A stretch of 5,150 nucleotides of DNA from UBA3775 sp964625275 (GTDB taxonomy: Bacteria; Bacillota; Clostridia; Lachnospirales; Lachnospiraceae). Below, piece by piece: positions 1 through 5,150 of the stretch; the first letter of the stretch is position 1, and each line of letters opens with the position of its first letter. The position numbers and the translations under genes were made by a program. The notes under the pieces are model-generated. The model made no database searches. It was not told where the DNA came from and saw only the letters and a program-made list of their open reading frames with translations. Location: NCBI GenBank assembly GCA_964625275.1, contig CAZVBH010000133.1, positions 1-5,150 on the forward strand, given 5' to 3'.

Positions 1-2
1 CA

Positions 3-368
3 CCATGGGAAAGAGAAAATATTAGTTCAATATTAGAGGTAAGTATTTCAGCTAATCGCCAGACATTCGAAAATTTTAAAAGGAGGGATTCTACTATGTG
101 TGATGCATTAAGAGATTTAATGAAAGATGAAATAGAAGAAGAACTTGCAGAAGGCCGTGCAGAAGGACGTGAAGAAGGCCGTGAAGAAGGCCGTGCAGAA
201 GGTCTTGCACAAGGACTTGAAAAAGGACTTGAAAAAGGACGTGAAGAAGCTCAGAAAAAGAATGCGTTTAAATTTTATCAGCAAGGGAACTCTCCAGAGT
301 TCATTGCCGACTTCCTTGAATTTCCGGTTGAACAGGTAAGACAGTGGCTTGGACTTGAGAAAGCTTAA
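3..368 (+). CDS. C-terminal part of an Rpn / PD-(D/E)XK nuclease-family ('transposase') protein, 5' end outside window
   Basis: The frame is open from base 3, with no stop before the ATG at 96, and ends at TAA 366-368; the other two forward frames hit stops within the first 36 bases. The visible 121 residues run from PWEREN through NRQTFENFKRRDSTMCDAL, then an acidic helix (DLMKDEIEEEL), nine tetrapeptide repeats of the type REEG/RAEG/LEKG, and a tail (FKFYQQGNSPEFIADFLEFPVEQVRQWLG) that looks like a small helical helper domain. This order (short charged stretch, an MC-A-L segment, xxEG repeats, a tail with a 'xxIAxxLxxPxExVxxWL' pattern) is what I know from the C-termini of Rpn family recombination-promoting nucleases, common in Lachnospiraceae. 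The catalytic nuclease domain would lie upstream and is not seen, so activity cannot be judged. It could also be a decayed remnant. Family call is from memory of the pattern, not a search. Confidence 0.6.
   Translation, partial: PWERENISSILEVSISANRQTFENFKRRDSTMCDALRDLMKDEIEEELAEGRAEGREEGREEGRAEGLAQGLEKGLEKGREEAQKKNAFKFYQQGNSPEFIADFLEFPVEQVRQWLGLEKA
81..98 (+). promoter_or_regulatory. Strong internal ribosome binding site and ATG inside the nuclease-family frame
   Basis: AGGAGG at 81-86 is a full match to the anti-Shine-Dalgarno sequence and lies nine bases before the ATG at 96-98. It sits inside an already open reading frame, in the same frame, so it could start a shorter C-terminal protein. 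It is the strongest ribosome site in the window, stronger than those of metH (AAGAGGT) and pth (AGAGGA). Confidence 0.65.
96..368 (+). CDS. Possible nested 90-residue C-terminal product (RpnS-like), repeat-rich and charged
   Basis: This is the same frame as the longer open frame, started from the internal ATG with its consensus ribosome site. The product would be 90 residues: an acidic N-terminal helix (residues 3-16), the xxEG repeats (17-52, probably one long helix or coiled coil), a basic QKKN stretch, and a compact C-terminal segment (about 56-87). In E. coli, rpn genes carry an internal start giving a small C-terminal protein (RpnS) that binds and inhibits the full-length nuclease, part of an anti-phage role. 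By analogy this could be an intragenic antitoxin. What is seen is the start site and frame; the function is inference. If the upstream part has decayed, it could simply be a leftover small ORF. Confidence 0.45.
   Translation: MCDALRDLMKDEIEEELAEGRAEGREEGREEGRAEGLAQGLEKGLEKGREEAQKKNAFKFYQQGNSPEFIADFLEFPVEQVRQWLGLEKA
144..251 (+). repeat. Nine-unit 12-bp in-frame tandem repeat (xxEG tetrapeptides)
   Basis: Nine consecutive 12-base units encode LAEG, RAEG, REEG, REEG, RAEG, LAQG, LEKG, LEKG, REEA. Two neighbouring pairs are identical at the base level: 168-179 with 180-191 (cgtgaagaaggc) and 216-227 with 228-239 (cttgaaaaagga). This points to copy-number change by slippage or unequal exchange in steps of four residues that keep the frame. 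The repeat also creates long spurious open frames in other frames and on the minus strand. Confidence 0.9.
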
Positions 369-369
369 A

Positions 370-948
370 ATGATGAAGAAAAGAATTGTTATAATAATAT
401 TGTCATTTGTTGCAGTAATGGTAGGATTGGTAGCAACATTTACATTTGTTAAACCTATAGATGTTTTTATTAGTGAAATTGATTTATGCCATGATCCGGA
501 TGGCGAGTACAATTTGTTGTTGATGTATTATGGCGGATATGACTTTTCAGATGATAAGGAAATTGATGAAAGTATTTTCCCAAGTAATCGCAACGAAGAT
601 TATACGAGAATAAATGTTAAGTTTGCAGCAAAGTCAAGAAGCGTGCTTAAGCTTTCACAGCCGTATGTTGTTGTGACTGATGGTAGTGAAGAATGTGAAA
701 GATTGATTTGGTATACTGATGCTTACAATATAGAAGATGAAGTTTCGGATACTTCAACTTGTAATATGACTATGTTTTTTTATACAGCCGGTATGTCTGA
801 TGCAGAAATAAAAGAATATATAAAGACGTCATTGTCAGCACTTGAATTCAACTATTCCTATCAACAAAAGTATATTGGAGTAAAAGAGGAGATATTAAGC
901 TTTAGTAATAAAAAGATTGAAAAAATCAGTTGGGGAGTTATTGAGTAA
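370..948 (+). CDS. Single-span membrane-anchored or exported protein of unknown function
   Basis: I do not recognise this family. The product is 192 residues from ATG 370. Residues 1-5 are MMKKR, followed by a hydrophobic span at about 6-27 (IVIIILSFVAVMVGLVATFT) and then a mostly acidic, hydrophilic region, so the likely layout is an N-terminal signal anchor with the rest outside the cell. No lipobox cysteine or clear signal-peptidase site is visible. Three cysteines fall in the outer part (40, 109, 131). The start lies one base after the TAA of the preceding frame, with GAGAAAG (357-363) upstream, which suggests translational coupling. ATG 373 is equally possible, and a TTG at 349 would overlap the upstream gene and adds nothing. 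Base composition is clearly more AT-rich than metH, in keeping with accessory origin. Reality of the gene: fairly sure; function unknown. Confidence 0.75.
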   Translation: MMKKRIVIIILSFVAVMVGLVATFTFVKPIDVFISEIDLCHDPDGEYNLLLMYYGGYDFSDDKEIDESIFPSNRNEDYTRINVKFAAKSRSVLKLSQPYVVVTDGSEECERLIWYTDAYNIEDEVSDTSTCNMTMFFYTAGMSDAEIKEYIKTSLSALEFNYSYQQKYIGVKEEILSFSNKKIEKISWGVIE

Positions 949-1065
949 TGTTTTTAAAGTAGAGTGCTATGTAAACATTATTTTTATCTGAGAGAGACAA
1001 CTTGTTTATAACTATTGTATAAGAATTTATATAAAAATAAAATTAATTACTGATTTTATAACACT

Positions 1066-1100
1066 CATCCCCAGGAGATTCTCCTGGGGATGTTTTTGTT
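1066..1100 (+). terminator. Rho-independent terminator
   Basis: A perfect 12-bp stem (CATCCCCAGGAG at 1066-1077 with CTCCTGGGGATG at 1081-1092), a three-base loop (ATT), and a run TTTTTGTT at 1093-1100 form a strong intrinsic terminator for transcription arriving from the left. It lies 117 bases after the membrane protein gene and immediately before the next promoter. The minus strand lacks a comparable U run (it would read AGTGTTATAA), so it acts mainly in the + direction. Confidence 0.92.
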
Positions 1101-1111
1101 AGTCTTTTGTC

Positions 1112-1140
1112 TTGTAAAAATCCAGCCGAGTTAGTATAAT
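1112..1140 (+). promoter_or_regulatory. Sigma-A type promoter of the methionine synthase operon
   Basis: A -35 box TTGTAA (1112-1117, four of six consensus bases), a 17-bp spacer and a perfect -10 box TATAAT (1135-1140) are seen. Transcription should begin near 1146-1148. The resulting leader before the coding start at 1167 is only about 20 bases, which leaves no room for an S-box or cobalamin riboswitch between promoter and gene. Any control by methionine or cobalamin would have to act at the promoter or further upstream. Confidence 0.75.
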
Positions 1141-1154
1141 AATCTATTATGGCA

Positions 1155-1161
1155 AAAGGAG
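1155..1161 (+). promoter_or_regulatory. Ribosome binding site that sets the start of the reactivation gene at 1167
   Basis: AAAGGAG lies five bases before ATG 1167. The in-frame ATG at 1149 has no ribosome site and falls at or next to the predicted transcription start, so 1167 is the better choice. Confidence 0.75.
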
Positions 1162-1166
1162 TAACT

Positions 1167-1871
1167 ATGATTGAAGTTGGCAAAATAGACAGACAGACAG
1201 CCGCCAGGTATATGGGAATGAAGCCCGGAGATGTAAATGATGTTATGGAAAAGCTTTTTGATGAAGCAGAAGAACTGCTTCTTAAAGATTCAAAGGTGGC
1301 ATATGTCTGTGATATAGAGGATGTAAAAAAGACCGAGGAGGGAATACTTGTAGACGGGACGAGTCTTGTACTTAAAGGAAATGACATGGCAAAGCTCCTT
1401 AATGATTGTGAAAAGGTAGTTGTCATGTGTGCTACAATTTCCGGAGGCATAGATACAAGAATACGTTCGCTTCAGGTCAGCAATATGCCCCTTGCACTCG
1501 TATATGATGCCTGTGCCAGCGTGGCAGTAGATCAGGTTTGCGACAACATTCAGCTCTATGTAAGGGAACAGCTTCCGGAGTATGTACAGACAATGAGATT
1601 CAGTCCGGGATATGGTGATCTTCCTCTTGAAATTCAGCCTGAGATATTAAGAGTTCTTGATGCAGGAAAAAGAGCGGGGATTAGTCTGACCGAGGGTGGT
1701 ATGATGGTGCCTGTAAAGTCGATTACAGCAGTTTTTGGCTTGAAGCCGGTTTCAGCCGTTCTAAATGGCAAGGTAAGCACCTACATTCCTAAGAAATGTG
1801 GTGATGAAAGTGTATGCTCCAAATGTAAGGCAGGAGCAAGCTGTCACATGAGAAATAAAGACGCTAAATAA
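1167..1871 (+). CDS. Stand-alone methionine synthase reactivation protein (vitamin B12-dependent methionine synthase activation domain)
   Basis: The product (234 residues) matches the AdoMet-binding activation domain that forms the C-terminus of long MetH proteins such as that of E. coli. The key signature is RFSPGYGDLPLEIQ (from residue 144): Arg144 and Tyr149 correspond to the RxxPGY motif that contacts AdoMet. MMVPVKSITAVFGL (from 179) matches the second conserved stretch near the AdoMet/cobalamin face. The role is cytoplasmic: it docks on MetH when cob(II)alamin forms and supplies AdoMet for reductive methylation. The gene lies directly before a metH that lacks this domain, the same split arrangement known for Thermotoga maritima TM0269/TM0268. 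The C-terminus carries four cysteines (211, 217, 220, 226; pattern Cx5Cx2Cx5C), absent from the E. coli domain as far as I know; they could bind iron-sulfur or zinc. An alternative start at 1149 adds six residues but is poorly supported. Confidence 0.9.
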   Translation: MIEVGKIDRQTAARYMGMKPGDVNDVMEKLFDEAEELLLKDSKVAYVCDIEDVKKTEEGILVDGTSLVLKGNDMAKLLNDCEKVVVMCATISGGIDTRIRSLQVSNMPLALVYDACASVAVDQVCDNIQLYVREQLPEYVQTMRFSPGYGDLPLEIQPEILRVLDAGKRAGISLTEGGMMVPVKSITAVFGLKPVSAVLNGKVSTYIPKKCGDESVCSKCKAGASCHMRNKDAK

Positions 1872-1931
1872 AGTTGCATTATTATTTTGATAAATAAGAT
1901 AGAGCAAGCTGCCCCATGAAAAACAGGGGCG
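1834..1931 (+). repeat. Diverged direct repeat: end of the reactivation gene partly duplicated in the gap before metH
   Basis: Bases 1834-1863 and 1902-1931 align without gaps at 23 of 30 positions, including an exact ten-base match GAGCAAGCTG (1834-1843 and 1902-1911). The first copy codes for ASCHMRNKD near the protein end. The second, read in the frame of base 1904, gives ASCPMKNRG, continuing to a TAA just before the metH ribosome site. The offset is 68 bases, and a second short match (GATAAA at 1889 and 1956) has offset 67. It looks like an old short tandem duplication across the stop codon or a relic of a second gene end. Confidence 0.55.
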
Positions 1932-1933
1932 GC
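1908..1933 (+). other. Hairpin in the gap before metH, no U run
   Basis: GCTGCCCC (1908-1915) pairs with GGGGCGGC (1926-1933), eight pairs with one G-U, around a ten-base loop ATGAAAAACA. The following bases GTTCACACG contain no U run, so it is unlikely to terminate transcription. It could stabilise the mRNA end of the upstream cistron or tune metH expression. It coincides with the second copy of the direct repeat and may be accidental. Confidence 0.5.
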
Positions 1934-1972
1934 GTTCACACGAAATTAATGCTTAGATAAAAGAGGTATGAC

Positions 1973-4480
1973 ATGGCAATTAAATTTTTAGATAAACTGA
2001 AAAAGGATTTTATAGTACTTGACGGAGGTATGGGAACTCAGCTTCAGGCAATGGGAATGGAGCTTGGCGGAATACCTGAGCTTTTAAATCTTACAAATCC
2101 TGAGATGATAACAAAAATTCATTCAGGTTACGTGGCTGCAGGTGCAGACCTTGTCTATGCCAATACCTTCGGTGCAAACCGTAAAAAAATGGCACGCACC
2201 GGTAAAAGTGTCGATGAGCTGATAAAGGCAGCCATTGTCAACGCAAAAAAGAGTGGAGCCTCTTATGTTGCACTTGACATAGGACCAATAGGTGCACTTC
2301 TTGAACCACTTGGAGATTTAAGCTTTGAAGAGGCCTATGATATATTTAAGGAACAGGTAATTGCAGGCTCAAAGGCAGACGTCATTGTAATTGAAACTAT
2401 GACGGACCTTTACGAGGCAAAGGCAGCAGTTCTTGCAGCTAAAGAAAATAGTGACAAGCCTGTAATTGTTACGATGTCCTTTGAAAGCTCGGGAAGAACC
2501 TTCACAGGAACAGATGCAGTAAGCATGGCGACCACACTTGAAGGACTTGGTGTCGATGCAATTGGCTTAAACTGTTCTTTGGGACCGGCTGCCCTTGCAC
2601 CAATAATAAAAACTCTCTCAGAGAGCACTACACTTCCACTCGTATTTAAACCTAATGCAGGTCTTCCGGATCCGCTTACAGGAAAGTATGACGTTCTTCC
2701 GGACGAATTTGCAGCAGCAATTAGTGAAGTGCTTCCTCTTGGTGTAAAAATGGTTGGTGGCTGCTGTGGTTCAACACCTGATTATATAATGAAGGTTGCA
2801 ATCGCAGTTGATAATTTTAGAAAGCAGATAGCAGAGAATGGTCTTGCTAAAATGATGGTTGAAAGAAAAGAACCTGAGGTCGCAGTATGCTCATCCAGAA
2901 AGGCTGTCGTGCTCGACATGCCACGCGTAATTGGTGAGCGAATTAATCCGACAGGAAAGAAACGTTTTCAGGAAGCACTTAAGAAGGGTGACATGGATTA
3001 TGTTCTCAATCAGGCAATTCAGCAGGTTGAGGCGGGCGCAGACATTCTCGATGTAAATGTCGGAGTGCCGGGAATAGATGAAAAAGAAACCATGGTAAAG
3101 GTAATAAAGGCTATTCAGAGTGTTGTAGATGTACCACTCCAGATTGATTCCTCAAATCCTTCAGTTATCGAAGCAGCACTCAGAATTTATAATGGTAAGC
3201 CAATTGTAAATTCAGTAAATGGTGATGAAAGCTCAATTAAATCAGTACTCCCACTTGTTGCAAAGTATGGAGCCTCGGTAGTAGGACTGACACTTGATAA
3301 AACAGGTATTCAGAAGACAGCTCAGGCAAGATATTATATTGCAGAAAGAATTTACAGAAGTGCCATAGAGGCAGGAATTAAGCCTAAGAACGTATTTATT
3401 GACTGCCTTACCATGACAGCCAGCACAGAGCAGGAAGCAGTAATGGCGACACTCGAAGCTATGCAGAGGGTTCGTCATGAGCTTGGATTAAAGACGGTTT
3501 TGGGAGTTTCAAATATTTCCTTCGGACTTCCTTTCAGAGAGCAGGTTACAACAACCTTCTTAACGATGGCACTTTGCTATGGACTTACTCTCCCAATCAT
3601 AAATCCGAACATAGAACCAATAATGGGTGCAGTAAGAAGCTTCAGACTTTTAGGTAATTATGATAAAAATTCAACAGAATATATAGAGGCCTACGGCGAA
3701 TATGTCCCCGAGCTTAAAAGAGCAAAGGATGAAGTTGCAAAACTTAGAAGTCTGGCCTCAGGCGATTTGGCAGACGTTACTGAGGAATCCTCAGGGAATG
3801 CTTCAAAAGAAGGCAACGTCTGGGAAGAACGCGCAAAGGCGGCCTTTGGCAAGGAGGGCGAAGCACTCTTTAGAGCTGTAGTAAAGGGGCTTAAGGATGA
3901 GGGTGTCGTACTCACCTCTGACTGCCTTAAAAAAGGAGAGGCTTTGGAAATAGTCAATGAGGTTCTGATACCTGCACTTGATTTTATAGGAAGTAAGTTT
4001 GAAAAGGGAACACTCTTCCTCCCTCAGCTCATACTCTCAGCGTCCGTAGTACAGGCCTCAAGTGAAACAATAAAGACACATCTCGCAAAGAGCGGTTCCG
4101 AGCAGGTAGACCAGGGTAAGGTTGTGCTTGCAACCGTAAAAGGTGATATTCATGACATTGGCAAAAACCTTGTAAAGGTTCTTTTAGAGAATTATGGTTT
4201 TACGGTTATTGACCTTGGAAAGGATGTACCACCTGAAAAAGTAGTTGAAGCAGCCAAGAAAGAGGATGTAAGGCTTGTAGGACTTAGTGCACTTATGACG
4301 ACAACCCTTGTAAGCATGAAGGAAACCGTAGAGCAGCTTAAGGAAGCAGGTCTTAACTGTAAAACAGTAGTCGGAGGAGCAGTACTCACACCAGAATATG
4401 CTCAGGAAATTGGAGCAGATTATTATGCAAAGGATGCACTTGAAACCTGCAATATTGCACGCGAGGTATATAGTGAGTAA
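1973..4480 (+). CDS. metH: Cobalamin-dependent methionine synthase, form without activation domain
   Basis: 5-methyltetrahydrofolate:homocysteine methyltransferase, 835 residues. Domains in order: homocysteine-binding barrel (about 5-300) with DGGMGTQL near the start and zinc ligands Cys201 (GLNCSLGP) and Cys264/Cys265 (GGCCGS); pterin-binding barrel (about 315-575) with GERINPTGKK (321-330), DILDVNVGVPG (357-367), QIDSSNP (390-396) and GVSNISFGLP (511-520); a variable acidic linker (about 596-618); the helical cap (about 619-710); and the cobalamin domain with D725-x-H727-x-x-G730, whose His727 is the expected lower axial ligand of cobalt, plus GLSALMTTT and VVGGAVLT. E. coli MetH has 1227 residues; the missing part is the activation domain, supplied here by the gene just upstream. 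AAGAGGT (1961-1967) lies five bases before the ATG. All key ligands are present and no frameshift is seen, so it should be active. Confidence 0.97.
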   Translation: MAIKFLDKLKKDFIVLDGGMGTQLQAMGMELGGIPELLNLTNPEMITKIHSGYVAAGADLVYANTFGANRKKMARTGKSVDELIKAAIVNAKKSGASYVALDIGPIGALLEPLGDLSFEEAYDIFKEQVIAGSKADVIVIETMTDLYEAKAAVLAAKENSDKPVIVTMSFESSGRTFTGTDAVSMATTLEGLGVDAIGLNCSLGPAALAPIIKTLSESTTLPLVFKPNAGLPDPLTGKYDVLPDEFAAAISEVLPLGVKMVGGCCGSTPDYIMKVAIAVDNFRKQIAENGLAKMMVERKEPEVAVCSSRKAVVLDMPRVIGERINPTGKKRFQEALKKGDMDYVLNQAIQQVEAGADILDVNVGVPGIDEKETMVKVIKAIQSVVDVPLQIDSSNPSVIEAALRIYNGKPIVNSVNGDESSIKSVLPLVAKYGASVVGLTLDKTGIQKTAQARYYIAERIYRSAIEAGIKPKNVFIDCLTMTASTEQEAVMATLEAMQRVRHELGLKTVLGVSNISFGLPFREQVTTTFLTMALCYGLTLPIINPNIEPIMGAVRSFRLLGNYDKNSTEYIEAYGEYVPELKRAKDEVAKLRSLASGDLADVTEESSGNASKEGNVWEERAKAAFGKEGEALFRAVVKGLKDEGVVLTSDCLKKGEALEIVNEVLIPALDFIGSKFEKGTLFLPQLILSASVVQASSETIKTHLAKSGSEQVDQGKVVLATVKGDIHDIGKNLVKVLLENYGFTVIDLGKDVPPEKVVEAAKKEDVRLVGLSALMTTTLVSMKETVEQLKEAGLNCKTVVGGAVLTPEYAQEIGADYYAKDALETCNIAREVYSE

Positions 4481-4522
4481 CATCTAAGCTACTCATAAAT
4501 TGGCAAAAAAAGAGGATATTAA

Positions 4523-5086
4523 ATGAAGCTTATAGTCGGACTTGGAAATCCGGGAGATAAATATAAAAAAACAAGACACAACATGGGCTTTGAAATAATT
4601 GATGAGCTTGCAGACAGACTTGGAATAGACGTAAAGACCAAGGAACACAAGGGCTTAGTAGGCAAAGGCATGTGCATGGGTGAAAAGGTCATTCTTTTAA
4701 AGCCGCTGACCTTTATGAATAACAGTGGAGAATCCGTAGGTCCTGTTGCAGCCTATTATGGCATAAAGCCCGAGGATGTTATCGTCTGTTATGACGACAT
4801 TTGCTTGGAACCGGGCCACATTCGCGTTCGCAAAAAAGGCAGTGCGGGTGGCCATAATGGCATGAAGAGCATAATAGCGCATCTGGGTACCGAGAATTTC
4901 CCAAGAGTGCGTGCGGGAGTTGGAGAGAAGCCGGAAAAATATGACCTCGCAGACTGGGTACTCGGACACTTTGATAAAGCAGACCGGGATGCAGTTCAGA
5001 CGGGAATAGATAATGCAGCCAGAGCTGTTACAGTCATGATAAGTGAAGGCGCTGACGTTGCCATGAATATATTTAATGGCATTTAG
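4523..5086 (+). CDS. pth: Peptidyl-tRNA hydrolase
   Basis: A 187-residue bacterial Pth, the family's normal length (E. coli 194). It cleaves peptidyl-tRNA released from stalled ribosomes, freeing tRNA for reuse, and is normally essential. Visible family motifs: GLGNPG (6-11), TRHNMGF with catalytic His19 (His20 in E. coli), KPLTFMNNSG with Asn66, YDDICLEPG with Asp91, and GSAGGHNGMKS with Asn112; these correspond to E. coli Asn10, His20, Asn68, Asp93 and Asn114. AGAGGA (4511-4516) lies six bases before the ATG. The 42-base gap after metH has no terminator or clear promoter, so it is probably cotranscribed with metH, a metabolic gene with no direct link to its task. In many Firmicutes pth is followed by mfd, which could begin just beyond the window. 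Confidence 0.97.
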   Translation: MKLIVGLGNPGDKYKKTRHNMGFEIIDELADRLGIDVKTKEHKGLVGKGMCMGEKVILLKPLTFMNNSGESVGPVAAYYGIKPEDVIVCYDDICLEPGHIRVRKKGSAGGHNGMKSIIAHLGTENFPRVRAGVGEKPEKYDLADWVLGHFDKADRDAVQTGIDNAARAVTVMISEGADVAMNIFNGI

Positions 5087-5107
5087 ACGGCTTTTATACA
5101 GAATTTT

Positions 5108-5138
5108 TAACCTTAACCACGAAGTGGCTTTAAGGTTA
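5108..5138 (+). other. Hairpin downstream of pth, no U run in view
   Basis: TAACCTTAA (5108-5116) pairs fully with TTAAGGTTA (5130-5138), and inside it CCAC (5117-5120) pairs with GTGG (5124-5127) around loop GAA, leaving CT (5128-5129) as a bulge. The following bases TGAGCAAGTAGC contain no U run, and the minus strand reads into A's, so a standard terminator is not supported in either direction. It may be an mRNA end-stabilising or pausing structure between pth and the next gene. Confidence 0.55.
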
Positions 5139-5150
5139 TGAGCAAGTAGC

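Noticed and set aside
145..339. Plus-strand frame with KK-V/L repeats
   Set aside because: It is the same tandem repeat read one base shifted; the Lys-rich periodic product is a by-product of the repeat and lacks a ribosome site.
349..369. TTG 349 as start of the membrane protein
   Set aside because: Two ATG codons at 370 and 373 follow directly and give a standard MMKKR-type signal anchor; the TTG only adds overlap with the preceding gene.
117..512. Long minus-strand open frame (131 residues) across the repeat and into the membrane protein gene
   Set aside because: It is a shadow of the 12-bp repeat, giving a low-complexity Phe/Ser/Lys-rich product, has no ribosome site, and overlaps two better supported + strand frames.
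1002..1031. TTGTTT followed by AT-rich sequence as a promoter before the terminator
   Set aside because: No good -10 box lies at 16-18 bases, and any transcript would stop at the terminator within about 60 bases.
900..1170. SAM or cobalamin riboswitch upstream of the metH operon
   Set aside because: Only a simple terminator hairpin and a promoter are seen; no multi-helix aptamer core could be traced by eye, and the leader after the promoter is about 20 bases.
1968..1991. ATG at 1968 as a tiny leader peptide overlapping the metH start
   Set aside because: It encodes only seven residues with no methionine or regulatory theme, and the ribosome site is better placed for ATG 1973.
3691..3957. 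Minus-strand open frames inside metH and pth (also 2410-2628, 3242-3478, 4184-4483, 4697-4969)
   Set aside because: They lie wholly or almost wholly inside well-supported + strand genes, lack ribosome sites and show no family features.

Overview
The window looks like a chromosome segment from a low-to-moderate GC Gram-positive anaerobe, most likely a Lachnospiraceae-type clostridium. The basis is AGGAGG-type ribosome sites, a sigma-A-like promoter, a compact hairpin-plus-U terminator, and a cobalamin-dependent methionine synthase whose reactivation module is a separate gene. The organism call is inference. All genes I support are on the + strand.

Left part (1-948), accessory in character. 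The left edge cuts an open frame that runs without a stop from base 3 to a TAA at 366-368. Its product ends in nine four-residue repeats of the xxEG type and a short helical tail, the usual ending of Rpn / PD-(D/E)XK nuclease-like 'transposase' proteins. A strong ribosome binding site and an ATG sit inside this frame at 81-98. The 3' end could therefore also be made as a separate 90-residue protein, as described for the intragenic antitoxins of E. coli rpn genes. One base after the stop begins a gene for a 192-residue single-span membrane or exported protein of unknown function. Two hand-counted 60-base lines of it give 27% and 33% GC, against 42% and 45% for two lines of metH, so this part may have a different history.

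Boundary (949-1148). The first 117 bases are AT-rich with nothing I can name. They are followed by a perfect 12-bp hairpin terminator (1066-1100) and then a promoter (1112-1140) whose TATAAT box lies just before the next gene. This separates the accessory part from the housekeeping part.

Right part (1167-5086), probably one operon. A stand-alone methionine synthase reactivation protein is followed by an 835-residue MetH that has the homocysteine, methyl-folate and cobalamin domains but no activation domain. The two should work together: MetH methylates homocysteine through methylcobalamin, and the small protein uses S-adenosylmethionine to rescue MetH when its cobalamin becomes oxidised. Peptidyl-tRNA hydrolase (pth) follows 42 bases later with its own ribosome site and no terminator between. 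The 101-base gap between the reactivation gene and metH holds a partial, diverged second copy of the end of the reactivation gene, part of which folds into a hairpin without a U run. After pth there is another hairpin without a U run, and the window ends before another gene is recognisable.

No tRNA, rRNA, CRISPR array, insertion-sequence ends or known riboswitch were seen. The most notable point is the nested start in the nuclease-family tail. The other genes are well-known families apart from the unknown membrane protein.
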